Below the pieces are notes generated by a model. The model saw only the letters and a program-made list of their open reading frames with translations. It was not told where the DNA came from and did not search any database. DNA of 64,000 bases from Bacteroidetes bacterium HLUCCA01 (GTDB lineage Bacteria > Bacteroidota > Rhodothermia > Balneolales > HLUCCA01): the NCBI GenBank assembly GCA_001314545.1, contig LIHN01000004.1, forward strand, positions 223,682 through 287,681, written 5' to 3'. The position numbers were made by a program, and so were the translations under genes. Below are positions 1-9,531 of the stretch, piece after piece. Position 1 is the first letter of the stretch; every line of letters starts with the position of its first letter.

Positions 1-2332
1 CTTCTACCGCTTTTTGCGATTGAGCATAAGCATCATAGTCGGCCATGAGCATGTAGTAGTCGCCCCCATCGAGCAATGTATTGTAGATGGGTGCGAAAAG
101 ATTGGATTGGCCCGGTGAGAAGAATCCATCCCGAATCTGGTCAACTATCTGACGCAGCTCCGCACTGGCATGATAGTGATCCCACGGGTTGTAGCCACGC
201 TGACGGATTTCATCAATTTCTTCCACCTTCAGACCGAAGATGAAGATATTCTCATCACCAACTTCCTCCCGGATTTCTACGTTGGCGCCATCCAGTGTGC
301 CAATGGTAATGGCACCATTCAGGGCGAACTTCATATTTCCGGTACCGGAAGCTTCCATTCCGGCGGTAGAAATCTGTTCCGACAAGTCGGCTGCCGGGAT
401 GATTTTCTCGGCGAGGGATACGCTGTAGTTCGGCAGAAATACCATTTTCAGTTTATCACCCACCTCGGGATCGTTATTGATCACCTCTGCGGCGCTGTTT
501 ATGAATTTGATAAACAGTTTGGCCATGGCGTAACCCGGAGCAGCCTTTCCGGCAAAGATGACCGTCCGCGGTGTGAAGGGAGCGTCAGGATTGGCTTTGA
601 TCCGGTTGTACAGTGCGATGGTATGCATCGCCAGCAGCAGCTGTCGTTTGTACTCATGGATTCGTTTGATCTGCACATCAAAGATGGAGTCCGGATTGAT
701 ATCCACATCCATTTCTTTTTTGATGTATTCCGCCAGTTGCAGCTTGTTTTCCCGCTTGATAGCCGCAAACTTTTTGACAAAGGTTTTATTGGTAGCCAGC
801 TTGTCAATGTTTTTCAGCTCACTGAGTTTGGTTACCCAACTCTCACCAATTTTGTCGGTAATAGCATCGGCCAGCTTCGGATTACATTGCCGCAACCATC
901 GACGGGGTGTGATCCCGTTGGTTTTATTGGTGAATTTCTCCGGCATCATTTCGTAGAAATCGCGGAAAATGGTTTTGGTAATCAGCGAGGAGTGGAGCGC
1001 CGCCACGCCGTTAACCTTATGCGATCCCACAATGCCGAGGTTGGCCATCTGTACCGAGGGTTGTTCGCCTTCTGAAATAATGCTCATTCTGCGCACGCGG
1101 TTTACATCGTCACCGAAGGTTTCGTGAACCTCATCCAGGAATCGTCGGTTAATTTCATAGATGATCTGCAGATGTCGAGGCAGCATATTTCTGAGCAGGG
1201 TGACCGGCCAGCGTTCCAGTGCCTCAGGCAGAATCGTGTGGTTGGTGTAGGCGATGGTTTGTGTTGTCACGTTCCAGGCTGTATCCCAGTCGAGCCCCTC
1301 TTCATCCATCAGTATGCGCATCAGCTCCGGCACCGCCAGATTGGGGTGGGTGTCATTACACTGAATGGCCACTTTCTCGTGGAAACGCGACATGTCCGTG
1401 TGATTTTTCTTGTAACGACGGATGATGTCTTGCAGGGAGGATGTTACCAAAAAGTATTCCTGCTTAAGACGAAGCTCTTGTCCTACAAATACTTTGTCAT
1501 TCGGATAGAGTACCCGCGAAATATTTTCGTGCAGCTGCATATCGCGCACAGCGTTGATATACTCGCCCTGATTGAAGCTGCTCAGATCCAGGGATTTCGG
1601 CGATGCAGCCTTCCATAACCGGAGGTTGTTTACCACGTCGTTTTTGAAACCCGGCACCGGCATATCGTAGGCCACGGCCATGACTTTCTGGGTGTTTTCC
1701 AGGCGGAAACGAAGGTTGCCGTTTTCATCATGGTACGGAACGGACTGTCCGTAGAAGTGCACCGGATACATGGTGTGAGGGCGGACTACATCCCAGGGAT
1801 TACCGAATCGCAGCCAGGTGTCAGGTCGTTCAACCTGATATCCGTCAATTACTTTCTGGAGGAATATTCCATAATCGTAGCGGATTCCGTAGCCATATCC
1901 GGGTATACCCAGGGTTGCCATGGAGTCCAGAAAACAGGCTGCCAGCCGACCCAGACCGCCGTTACCCAGTGCGGCGTCGGTTTCTACTTCACGAAGCTCG
2001 TCATAGTCGATGCCCACCTCGGCCAATACCTGCCGTACCTCGTCCTGAATTCCAAGGTTGATCAGCGCATTGTCCAGCATGCGACCAATCAGAAACTCCA
2101 TCGATATGTAGTAGACTCTCTTTTCGTCGTGTTCATAATATTTTTGCTGCGTGTCCAGCCAGCGGTCGTGCAGGCGGTCCAGAATAGTCAGTACCACACT
2201 TCGGTACTGGTCCCACTGCGTTTTTGAATGTTCATCTTTGGCCAGCGTGTATCGCAGGTGCTCTAAAATCCCTTCCTTGATGGATGCTATATCCATTCCC
2301 TTACGAGGCTCAAGCTTTGAAACCTTTCCCAT
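1..2332 (-). CDS. glgP: Glycogen/alpha-glucan phosphorylase, C-terminus cut by window edge
   Basis: Cytoplasmic PLP enzyme (GT35) that releases glucose 1-phosphate from the ends of glycogen or maltodextrin. Translation from the ATG at 2332 gives 777 residues before the left edge. The family is about 815 long, so roughly 40 C-terminal residues lie outside. The PLP site reads EASGTGNMKFALNGA, with the cofactor lysine at residue 668 (codon 329-331), close to K662 of the E. coli enzyme. The N-terminal part carries the family motifs YYISMEFLIGR and DAALGNGGLGRLAACFLDS. The upstream region is AT-rich with no clear Shine-Dalgarno sequence. It is separated from ispE by 79 bases that hold a LacI-type palindrome, so glgP probably has its own regulated promoter rather than only reading through from cca-ispE. 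Confidence 0.97.
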   Translation of the reverse strand, partial: MGKVSKLEPRKGMDIASIKEGILEHLRYTLAKDEHSKTQWDQYRSVVLTILDRLHDRWLDTQQKYYEHDEKRVYYISMEFLIGRMLDNALINLGIQDEVRQVLAEVGIDYDELREVETDAALGNGGLGRLAACFLDSMATLGIPGYGYGIRYDYGIFLQKVIDGYQVERPDTWLRFGNPWDVVRPHTMYPVHFYGQSVPYHDENGNLRFRLENTQKVMAVAYDMPVPGFKNDVVNNLRLWKAASPKSLDLSSFNQGEYINAVRDMQLHENISRVLYPNDKVFVGQELRLKQEYFLVTSSLQDIIRRYKKNHTDMSRFHEKVAIQCNDTHPNLAVPELMRILMDEEGLDWDTAWNVTTQTIAYTNHTILPEALERWPVTLLRNMLPRHLQIIYEINRRFLDEVHETFGDDVNRVRRMSIISEGEQPSVQMANLGIVGSHKVNGVAALHSSLITKTIFRDFYEMMPEKFTNKTNGITPRRWLRQCNPKLADAITDKIGESWVTKLSELKNIDKLATNKTFVKKFAAIKRENKLQLAEYIKKEMDVDINPDSIFDVQIKRIHEYKRQLLLAMHTIALYNRIKANPDAPFTPRTVIFAGKAAPGYAMAKLFIKFINSAAEVINNDPEVGDKLKMVFLPNYSVSLAEKIIPAADLSEQISTAGMEASGTGNMKFALNGAITIGTLDGANVEIREEVGDENIFIFGLKVEEIDEIRQRGYNPWDHYHASAELRQIVDQIRDGFFSPGQSNLFAPIYNTLLDGGDYYMLMADYDAYAQSQKAVE

Positions 2333-2373
2333 ACAAATTTTTAATTATTTAATAATAAATGACTTACGTGAAT

Positions 2374-2385
2374 GTAAGCGCTTAC
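2374..2385. promoter_or_regulatory. LacI-family operator-like palindrome upstream of glgP
   Basis: GTAAGCGCTTAC is a perfect 12-base palindrome with the central CG typical of LacI/CcpA/PurR-family operators. It lies 42 bases upstream of the glgP start. A further CTTAC at 2363-2367 repeats the half-site. The core AAGCGCTT is identical to the palindrome at 42546-42557 beside the lacI gene of the sucrose locus. Regulation of glgP by that repressor is inferred. Confidence 0.6.
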
Positions 2386-2411
2386 GTTTTCAGTAAAATA
2401 CGAAAAAACCG

Positions 2412-3287
2412 TTAGCTTTTGCGCAGAATCCGACGGTCGGGCTGAAACATCGGACCGGTGAGGTTGGCCTGATATCCTTCCTGTTTGAGGTATTCAAAGG
2501 CTTCGACAGCGACAAATTCGTGGTTGAACAGTCCGTAAACGGACGACCCGCTTCCGCTCATGGCCGCGTACAGGGCGCCCATTTCATACATCTGGTCTTT
2601 GAGCATCCCGGTAAAGGGATGAATTTCGATAACGGGTGGTTCCAGGTCATTCACCAGGAAGGTACTCCATTCCTCGGCGGGGTACTCGGTCAGTACGCGG
2701 CGCACATCCAGCGACGCATCCTGATAGGGTTGACAGAACCGGTAGGCCTCGGCGGTGCTGCTTTCAAAGCCCGGGTAAACGGTAACGATGTGCATATCCG
2801 GCTGAAGGTCTGTGAATTCAAGCTGGTCGCCGATGCCCTCAGCCAGTGCTGTTCTGCCATGAACGAAAATGGGGACGTCGGCGCCGAGCCGTACTCCGAG
2901 GGTGGCCAGCTCGTCATCGTTCATCTCCAGTTCTTCAATGGTATTGATCATATGCAGCATGAGGGCGGCATTGCTGCTTCCCCCGCCAAGTCCGGCACCC
3001 ATCGGGATCATTTTGCTTAATTGAATATGGTAATTAAGCGACCGCCCGGCTTCGGCTTCCATCAACCGAACGGCTTTCATGATCAGGTTGTCATCACCGG
3101 TACCGAGTTCCTTGTTGCTGCAGCGGAAGAGGGTTTCATGGGAGGCGCTCACCTGCAGCTTGTCATACCAGTTAATGAACACAAAGCCGGTCTGAAGGGC
3201 GTGATACCCGTTGGGGTATCGCTGTGTGATGCGTAGTCCGAGGTTGATTTTGGCGTAGGATTTCGCGATGTAGGTAGGTTGGTTCAT
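2412..3287 (-). CDS. ispE: 4-diphosphocytidyl-2-C-methyl-D-erythritol kinase
   Basis: Phosphorylates CDP-methylerythritol with ATP in the MEP pathway to isoprenoid precursors, in the cytoplasm. The 291-residue length is normal. GHMP-kinase features are visible: YAKINLGL with K13 near the N-terminus, the glycine-rich ATP loop PMGAGLGGGSS at residues 95-105, and RLGADVPIF with the catalytic aspartate at 137. Its ATG overlaps the TGA of cca in an ATGA arrangement, so the two are translationally coupled. Nothing odd is seen in the sequence. Confidence 0.96.
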   Translation of the reverse strand: MNQPTYIAKSYAKINLGLRITQRYPNGYHALQTGFVFINWYDKLQVSASHETLFRCSNKELGTGDDNLIMKAVRLMEAEAGRSLNYHIQLSKMIPMGAGLGGGSSNAALMLHMINTIEELEMNDDELATLGVRLGADVPIFVHGRTALAEGIGDQLEFTDLQPDMHIVTVYPGFESSTAEAYRFCQPYQDASLDVRRVLTEYPAEEWSTFLVNDLEPPVIEIHPFTGMLKDQMYEMGALYAAMSGSGSSVYGLFNHEFVAVEAFEYLKQEGYQANLTGPMFQPDRRILRKS

Positions 3288-4699
3288 TGGCGGAGGACCT
3301 GGTCTTTGATGCGGTACATATAGCTGAGGGCAGCTTCGTATTCGTTGGGAATTTCTCCATCCAGAATGGCTTCCTCGATGGCTTTCTTGATTTTCCCAAC
3401 GTCAGGACCGGCTTTCAGTCCGAGTTTTTCCATGATTTCATCGCCGCGCACCGGGGGTTGCCAGTTGCGAAGTTTGTCTTGCGCTTCCACCTCTTTCATG
3501 CGTTCGGTTACATGATCAAAATTGCGCAGGAATCGTTTGACCTTGGCGTCGTTTTTGCTGGTGATATCGGCCCGGCACAGGGTCATAAGGTCGTCAATAT
3601 CCTCACCGGCTTCAAACAGCAACCGTCGGATAGCACTGTCGGTTACTTCTTCGCTGACCAGGGCGATGGGTCGCAGGTGGAGGCGGACCAGCTTGCGGAC
3701 GTATTTCATGCGTTCGTCAAGGGGAAGGCATAAACGGGCAAATATGCGCTTGGTCCAGCTGGCGCCGAGGGCGTCGTGCCCATGGAAGGTCCACCCGGTA
3801 CCGGGCACAAAGCGCTGGGTGGGCGGTTTGGCAATATCGTGCATGATGGCCGCCCATCGCAGCCAGAGCTTGTCAGAAACACGTGCTACATTGTCCAGCA
3901 CTTCCAGGGTGTGCCAGAAGTTGTCTTTATGGCGAATGTTATTGATTACTTTAACCCCGTGGAGGTCGCACAGTTCCGGAAAAAACTGTTGCAGAAGCCC
4001 GGTTTCGAAGAGAATGCGGAAGCCGGTGGAAGGCATGGGGGCAGCTGCAATTTTATTCAGCTCATCGGTGATACGTTCCTGAGAGATTATTTGAAGACGG
4101 TCTGCCATTGTTTGCATGGCTTCGAGGGTTTTTTCTTCAATATCAAACCCGAGCTGGGTGCTGAACCGTGCGGCCCGCATCATTCGCAGCGGGTCATCAT
4201 CGAAGGTTTCCTGCGGGTCCAGCGGTGTACGGATGATGCGATTGCGCATATCCTGCACGCCGCCAAAGGGGTCGAGCAGGGCACCGTAATTTTCGGAATT
4301 GAGCGACCACGACAGGGCATTGATGGTGAAATCCCGGCGGCGCTGATCGTCTTCGAGGGTTCCGTCTTCCACAATCGGTTTGCGGGAATCCCGTTGATAA
4401 CTTTCCCGCCGGGCTCCTACAAACTCCAGGTCGATGCCGTTCCAGCGGATATGGGCCGTGCCGAATTGTTTGAAAACACTCAGATGATCGGTTTCAAGTG
4501 CCCGGGCTACTTCTTCGGCCAATGCAATGCCCGACCCTACGGTCACAAAATCAATATCGGGCTGCTCTTTGAGATGGAGCCGGTTCAGGTAATAATCACG
4601 CACGTACCCTCCCACCACATACACGGGTTGCTTTATGCGCCCGGCAGCATCCGAAACAAGCCTGAAAAGTTCTTCGTGTTGGGGGTCGAGTCCGATCAA
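3284..4699 (-). CDS. cca: CCA tRNA nucleotidyltransferase / poly(A) polymerase family, with HD domain
   Basis: Class II nucleotidyltransferase that adds or repairs the 3' CCA end of tRNAs. At 471 residues it begins with the catalytic head YVVGGYVRD (27-35) and PDIDF (47-51), which holds the metal-binding aspartates. It continues with the RRDFTINAL motif of the family and a C-terminal HD phosphohydrolase domain containing MHDIAKP. The HD domain separates bacterial CCA enzymes from plain poly(A) polymerases. It is the first gene of a leftward cca-ispE unit and is divergent from the cation transporter. The poly(A) polymerase alternative cannot be fully excluded from sequence alone. Confidence 0.9.
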   Translation of the reverse strand: MIGLDPQHEELFRLVSDAAGRIKQPVYVVGGYVRDYYLNRLHLKEQPDIDFVTVGSGIALAEEVARALETDHLSVFKQFGTAHIRWNGIDLEFVGARRESYQRDSRKPIVEDGTLEDDQRRRDFTINALSWSLNSENYGALLDPFGGVQDMRNRIIRTPLDPQETFDDDPLRMMRAARFSTQLGFDIEEKTLEAMQTMADRLQIISQERITDELNKIAAAPMPSTGFRILFETGLLQQFFPELCDLHGVKVINNIRHKDNFWHTLEVLDNVARVSDKLWLRWAAIMHDIAKPPTQRFVPGTGWTFHGHDALGASWTKRIFARLCLPLDERMKYVRKLVRLHLRPIALVSEEVTDSAIRRLLFEAGEDIDDLMTLCRADITSKNDAKVKRFLRNFDHVTERMKEVEAQDKLRNWQPPVRGDEIMEKLGLKAGPDVGKIKKAIEEAILDGEIPNEYEAALSYMYRIKDQVLRQ

Positions 4700-4897
4700 A
4701 ACAAATGGTATTTTAAGAGTTGCAGCACAGTAACGCGATCATGTGTTCATGAAAGCGGGGCTGACGGATGCACAAAATACGAGGATTGCGGTTGCCGTTC
4801 AGCCGCTCTTCCCAAAAAAGTCCGGCCAACAACAGCAGGTCACAGCAGTAAACGGGTGTAAACAGGGTACTTTTGCCCGGTCGCCTTCATGTAATTT

Positions 4898-5830
4898 ATG
4901 GTTTCAAATACCGTAAAAAACGCCATACGCATAAGTTTTGCGGTATCGGTCGTCTCATTTCTGATCAAATTTACCGGGTACCTGGTTACCGGGTCTAACG
5001 CCGTATTGTCTGATATGGCCGAGTCTGTGGTACACCTGCTGGCGGTGGGTTTTTCCATGTATGGTGTTTACCTGAGTATGAAACCACCCGACGAAGAGCA
5101 CCCTTATGGCCATGAACGCATCGAGTTTCTGGCCGTAGGTGCGGAAGGGTCTGTCATTATCATAGCCGGGGTTACCATTATTTACCAATCGATCCGACAC
5201 ATGGTTCTGGGTTTGCAGCCCGAAAACCTGGAAGAAGGAATCATGGTAGTTGCTGCAGCTGGTTTGGTCAATCTGGCCCTTGGGACGTACCTGATGTACA
5301 CGGGTAAATCCAGTAAAAACAACATAATAATTGGCAATGCACGCCATACCTTAACCGATGTATGGACCAGTGGCGGGGTCATTCTGACGCTGGTTCTGAT
5401 TCGGTGGACGAATTTTACCCTGCTGGATTCGCTGGTAGCTATAGCTGTGGCCTTCTACATCATGTATGAAGGTTACAACCTGGTACGGTTCGCCTATCGG
5501 GGAATAATGGACGAGCGCGATGAAGACCAGGATCGTCGTATACGGGAGGTACTTGAAAACCGGCTTCCGTCCGAGATCAGGAGCTGGCACGGGTTGCGGC
5601 ACCGTACGGCGGGAAGGACTACCTGGGTAGAATTGCACGTTCTGTTTGATAAGGATATACGGCTGGAGGAGGCCCATGATGTGGGTACCGAGCTGGAGCG
5701 GCGTATTATGACCTCGGTGGAGGGCGATGCCGTTGTAACGCTGCACCTTGAGCCGGAACAGACCCATGAGGATGCCCACGAAAAATTGAAGGGTACCTAC
5801 GAAAATAATGCCATCGACAAGATGATGTAG
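4898..5830 (+). CDS. Cation diffusion facilitator family transporter
   Basis: Predicted inner-membrane proton-driven exporter of divalent metal (zinc, iron, cobalt or manganese). It has 310 residues: about six transmembrane helices over residues 8-200, followed by a cytoplasmic ferredoxin-like domain that normally dimerises on metal binding. Helix 2 carries GSNAVLSDMAESVVH, where E42 and H46 occupy the usual metal-ligand positions. Helix 5 carries ARHTLTDVW with the H-x3-D pair. Acidic substitution in helix 2 is also known in a CDF subgroup, so the metal should not be assumed to be zinc. It stands alone, divergent from cca. Confidence 0.9.
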   Translation: MVSNTVKNAIRISFAVSVVSFLIKFTGYLVTGSNAVLSDMAESVVHLLAVGFSMYGVYLSMKPPDEEHPYGHERIEFLAVGAEGSVIIIAGVTIIYQSIRHMVLGLQPENLEEGIMVVAAAGLVNLALGTYLMYTGKSSKNNIIIGNARHTLTDVWTSGGVILTLVLIRWTNFTLLDSLVAIAVAFYIMYEGYNLVRFAYRGIMDERDEDQDRRIREVLENRLPSEIRSWHGLRHRTAGRTTWVELHVLFDKDIRLEEAHDVGTELERRIMTSVEGDAVVTLHLEPEQTHEDAHEKLKGTYENNAIDKMM

Positions 5831-5910
5831 ACCGTCGCGGACCGCCAACATCGATTTAACTCAGAACCGCACTCCTGCAGTAACGCAGCGTGCCAACATC
5901 TAAACAGGTT

Positions 5911-6336
5911 ATGGACTTACCGCAAAACTGGCTTATTGCCACCGATGGATCTAAATATGCAACCATGTCGGTTGAATATGCCGCCCGACTGTATGCGTGT
6001 ATGTCGCCCAGGCCGAATGTGCTGTTACTGAATATCATTCCGGATCCTCGACGAAAGGGGGCGGTTGATCATGAAACCGAGGCGGGTAGCAGGCGGGTAC
6101 TGGCTGAATCCCGTCAGTTTTTTCTGGACCTGGCCGGATCCGATGAAACTGTTTCAACCATGGTTGGCATCGGTGAGCCCAGACAGATAATTGTTGAGAC
6201 GGTTAAAGCCAACAAAATTGATCACCTGATTATGGGCGGTGCTGATTATCAGTGGCGGATTACGGATTTGCTCAGCGGCGGGGTTACAAACTACATTATT
6301 GAGCATGTGAGTTGCGTGATTACACTGATAAAATAG
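5911..6336 (+). CDS. Universal stress protein family (UspA-like)
   Basis: Small cytoplasmic alpha/beta protein of about 141 residues. It opens NWLIATDGSKYATMSVEYAA, the typical first strand and helix of the UspA fold, and has a central strand VLLLNIIPD. The nucleotide loop of ATP-binding members (G-x2-G-x9-G-S/T) is degenerate here: MGGADYQW followed by LSGGVTN. Binding of ATP is therefore uncertain. A GTG at 5890 would extend it by seven residues; the ATG at 5911 is preferred because the Usp fold begins right after it. It lies 80 bases after the CDF transporter and may be cotranscribed with it. Confidence 0.85.
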   Translation: MDLPQNWLIATDGSKYATMSVEYAARLYACMSPRPNVLLLNIIPDPRRKGAVDHETEAGSRRVLAESRQFFLDLAGSDETVSTMVGIGEPRQIIVETVKANKIDHLIMGGADYQWRITDLLSGGVTNYIIEHVSCVITLIK

Positions 6337-6524
6337 GGATTGTGCAGTCCGAAGCGGTGCGTGTTTGTACCAGATACCAATGATTTGACTAGAGCACAAT
6401 GCGCGCCGTTGCACCAGATGCACAGACCCAGCTGGCACACCCATCGATTGACGGGTGTCAGAGGGTAGAGGCAGTACCGCCCGACAAGGGTGCAGGCTGA
6501 AGCGGCACCCCCATCTCGACCGGC

Positions 6525-7526
6525 TTATCCTTTCACTACGCTGTGATCGCCAATATGGGCTTCACCGCTAAAATGCTGAACCTCTGCATCGAAACCAACG
6601 GTTGCCCCATTCAGGTCTGACTCCGTTACGGTAGCGCGATCCAGCACAATGGAATTGCGGATTTTTGAACCTTTGATTACCGCTCCGGCGCCGATGCTTG
6701 CATCAGGGCCAATTACTGAACCTTCAATTTGGACACCCTCGCCGATGTAAACGGGTTGGATGATTTCAGTGCCGGGAAATTTGCCGGCATCAACCTGCTG
6801 ATTTTCTTTTGCTACAATCACATTGCTGGTCTCCAGCCAGGCCGGAATGGTTCCGCAATCCAGCCATTCGTCAACGCTGGCGGATTTGAACACTTTGCCT
6901 TCCTTGAGCAGGGCATCAATCGCATCGGTCAATTGATATTCATTGCCATGTCCGGTGATGTTATGATCGATGAGGCGTTGTATGTGGTCGTGCAGCCCTT
7001 TACCGTCTTTGAAATAATAGACGCCGATGATGGCCATGTTGGAGATCGGTTCGGAAGGCTTTTCAACAAAACCGGTAATCCGACCGGACTCGTCCTGAAC
7101 GGCAACGCCGAACCTCGAGGGGTCTTCCACTTCTTTCAGCCAGATGACGCTGTCTGCGTTGTCAACGGTAACCTTGGTAGGCGTATCAAACAGGGTATCA
7201 GCAAAAACGATAATTACTTCACCATCCAGCTTTTCGGCGGCGCAGAAAACAGCATGGGCGGTTCCTCTGGCCACGTCCTGTTTGTAGAAACTGGCTGCAG
7301 CACCCTGGCGGGCACTGATTTCCGTGAGGTTTTTCTTTACATCATCGCCGAAATCGCCCAGAATGAAAACGATTTCTTCGATGCTGCGGTCAATGGTTCG
7401 GGCAAAAGTCTCTACAATGCGCTCAACGATGGTGGTTCCGGCAACCGGGAGGAGCGGTTTCGGTGTAGTGTGGGAGTGTGGTCGCAACCGGGTTCCCTTT
7501 CCGGCCATGGGAATAATTAACTTCAT
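6525..7526 (-). CDS. Sugar-1-phosphate nucleotidyltransferase with left-handed beta-helix tail
   Basis: Makes an NDP-sugar from a sugar 1-phosphate and an NTP. The N-terminal Rossmann-like domain opens with the signature GKGTRLRP (residues 9-16) followed by TPKPLLPVAG, the nucleotide-binding and catalytic region of glucose-1-phosphate thymidylyltransferase and GlmU-type enzymes. FVEKP and GVYYF are further family motifs. From about residue 255 the sequence becomes hexapeptide-like (isoleucine/valine/glycine-rich), consistent with a left-handed beta-helix. The sugar and base cannot be read from the sequence. It faces away from the Mur-ligase-like gene. Confidence 0.88.
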   Translation of the reverse strand: MKLIIPMAGKGTRLRPHSHTTPKPLLPVAGTTIVERIVETFARTIDRSIEEIVFILGDFGDDVKKNLTEISARQGAAASFYKQDVARGTAHAVFCAAEKLDGEVIIVFADTLFDTPTKVTVDNADSVIWLKEVEDPSRFGVAVQDESGRITGFVEKPSEPISNMAIIGVYYFKDGKGLHDHIQRLIDHNITGHGNEYQLTDAIDALLKEGKVFKSASVDEWLDCGTIPAWLETSNVIVAKENQQVDAGKFPGTEIIQPVYIGEGVQIEGSVIGPDASIGAGAVIKGSKIRNSIVLDRATVTESDLNGATVGFDAEVQHFSGEAHIGDHSVVKG

Positions 7527-7705
7527 CCTGTTGGTATCTCTTGTGTTAGGGTTTCATACTCGGCTAAAGATAGAGGAACTTGCTATATTTACCGAATCAT
7601 GCGCATAATTTCGAGCAGTTGTGCGTTGGTCTGGGAGTAAATCAGGCTCCGTTCTCATTGCGCAAAAGCTGCATCGGATCATCCATCATTAAAACCTGCT
7701 TTCCG

Positions 7706-9346
7706 TTGGCTACCTACCTGCTGTTTATTCAAGTTCTGCTGTTTTTGCTAAGTGTGGTAATGCTGCGACATCTGTACTGGCGCACACGCTTTTTCGTGCA
7801 CATGTTCCAGCAATCCGGCTACAAGCTCAACGAATTCTGGCTGTGGATGAAGGATCACTGGAATTCGCATGTGCTCAACGGAACCCACGCGCTCACCAAT
7901 ATACTGTTGTTGCTTTTCGTGGTGTTTATAGGGCATTGGTTCACCCCAACGGCTCCCGCTGTAATTATTTCGGTGTATCTGATGATCTGGTTCTGGCCGG
8001 TCGACCTGTACCGGCGTCAGGAGAAGAAGCCCCTGGCTTATACAGCCCGGGTTCAGCGGCTTCTGATACCCGTGACCCTGCTGGTTATCTTGTTTCCGGT
8101 TTTGGGTGCGCTCGCTGCTCAGCTGCTCAAAGGAATGCTTCCTGACGTCTACATGCTGGCTTTCGGGTGGGTTTTCGGGGTAATCATGGTTCCGTTTTGG
8201 GTATTGTTGGCCGGATTTCTGACCAAACCCATTGAAAAGTACATCCAAAAAGGATTTATCCGGTCGGCCCAACAAAAACTGGCTTCCATGCCCGGACTCA
8301 CCGTCATCGGTATCACCGGCAGTTATGGCAAAACCAGCACCAAATTTGCCCTGGCCTCCATGCTGTCTGAGCGATTTTCCGTTTGTTTTACTCCCGGAAG
8401 CTTCAATACCCCGATGGGTATCTGCAAGGTCATCAATAACGATCTGCAGGCCCACCATCAGGTACTTATTCTGGAGATGGGCGCACGATACCCCGGCAAT
8501 ATTGCCGAACTCTGTGAAATTGCCCATCCCAACATCGCCATACTTACAATTATTGGGAAGGCGCACCTGGAAACATTTGGTTCGCAAGAAGTTATTGCAA
8601 AAACAAAAGGCGAGTTGATACAGTCTTTGCACCCCGGGGAACTGGCTGTGGTCAACGCCGATGACCATCGTGTAATGGCTCAGGCCGCCCGGCGCAACGA
8701 TATATCGGTTATAGGAGCCGGTTTGCAGCAGGGCGATTTCACGGCAACGGATATTCGGTACGATGCCAGCGGTTGCTCGTTTACGGTCTGCCACAAGGAC
8801 GGCAGGCAGGTACCGGTCCGTACCGGACTACTGGGTCAGCACAACGTGTACAACATCCTGTTTGGCTTCGCCGTGGGCGATCACCTCGGACTTCGCCTGG
8901 AAACCCTGGCCCTGGCCGTATCCCGCATGGAGCCGGTTGAACACCGGTTGCAGCTCAAACAAACCGCTACCTACACGGTCATTGATGACGCATTCAACTC
9001 CAATCCGGTCGGCGCGCGTAACGCTATTGATGTACTTGCCGGTTTTCAGGGCGGCAAACGCGTTCTGGTCACACCGGGAATGGTTGAACTGGGCGACATC
9101 GAAGAGGAGGAAAATTTCATGCTGGGTGAGCATATCGGAACATCGGGTATCGAGCAGGTTATTCTGGTAGGGCAAAAGCAGACGAAACCCATTCAGGACG
9201 GATTGCGGTCGGCGGGGTATCCCGAAGAAAAAACCTTGATTGTCAAGTCGCTCTTCGAGGCCAATGCCTGGCTGCAGCAGCATCTGACCAAGGGCGATGT
9301 AGTCCTGTATGAAAACGACCTGCCTGATATGTACGTGGAGGACTAA
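7706..9346 (+). CDS. Membrane-anchored Mur-ligase-like protein (MurF-type catalytic and C-terminal domains)
   Basis: The C-terminal two thirds is an ATP-dependent Mur ligase core. The P-loop GITGSYGKTSTK starts at residue 202, followed by SFNTPMGICKVIN, EMGARYPGNI and a Mur-ligase C-terminal domain with DDAFNSNPVGA. Instead of the soluble UDP-binding N-terminal domain of MurF, residues 1-190 contain about five hydrophobic helices. The substrate may therefore be lipid-linked or membrane-proximal rather than UDP-MurNAc-tripeptide; this is inference. The start is uncertain: TTG at 7706 puts the first membrane helix at the N-terminus. An upstream TTG at 7580 would add 42 residues that do not look protein-like. 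Confidence 0.82.
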   Translation: MATYLLFIQVLLFLLSVVMLRHLYWRTRFFVHMFQQSGYKLNEFWLWMKDHWNSHVLNGTHALTNILLLLFVVFIGHWFTPTAPAVIISVYLMIWFWPVDLYRRQEKKPLAYTARVQRLLIPVTLLVILFPVLGALAAQLLKGMLPDVYMLAFGWVFGVIMVPFWVLLAGFLTKPIEKYIQKGFIRSAQQKLASMPGLTVIGITGSYGKTSTKFALASMLSERFSVCFTPGSFNTPMGICKVINNDLQAHHQVLILEMGARYPGNIAELCEIAHPNIAILTIIGKAHLETFGSQEVIAKTKGELIQSLHPGELAVVNADDHRVMAQAARRNDISVIGAGLQQGDFTATDIRYDASGCSFTVCHKDGRQVPVRTGLLGQHNVYNILFGFAVGDHLGLRLETLALAVSRMEPVEHRLQLKQTATYTVIDDAFNSNPVGARNAIDVLAGFQGGKRVLVTPGMVELGDIEEEENFMLGEHIGTSGIEQVILVGQKQTKPIQDGLRSAGYPEEKTLIVKSLFEANAWLQQHLTKGDVVLYENDLPDMYVED

Positions 9347-9531
9347 CCGAAATTCCCGTAAACCGGTTGGCACACCATTTGGCGGACCTATGTCGGACGC
9401 CGGAAATTCCGGGTGCTGCCGGGAGCGATTCCGATTAAGCGAACCATGAGGCGGCATCATATCCTGCGTACAGTTGCCTATGGTCGGGGCGAAAACCGGT
9501 TGCTGCCGGGAGCGGAGCGTTACCGTGGGCG

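Noticed and set aside
7580..7705. N-terminal extension of the Mur-ligase-like protein from an upstream TTG
   Set aside because: The 42 extra residues show no domain character and run close to the divergent gene; the shorter start places a membrane helix at the N-terminus.
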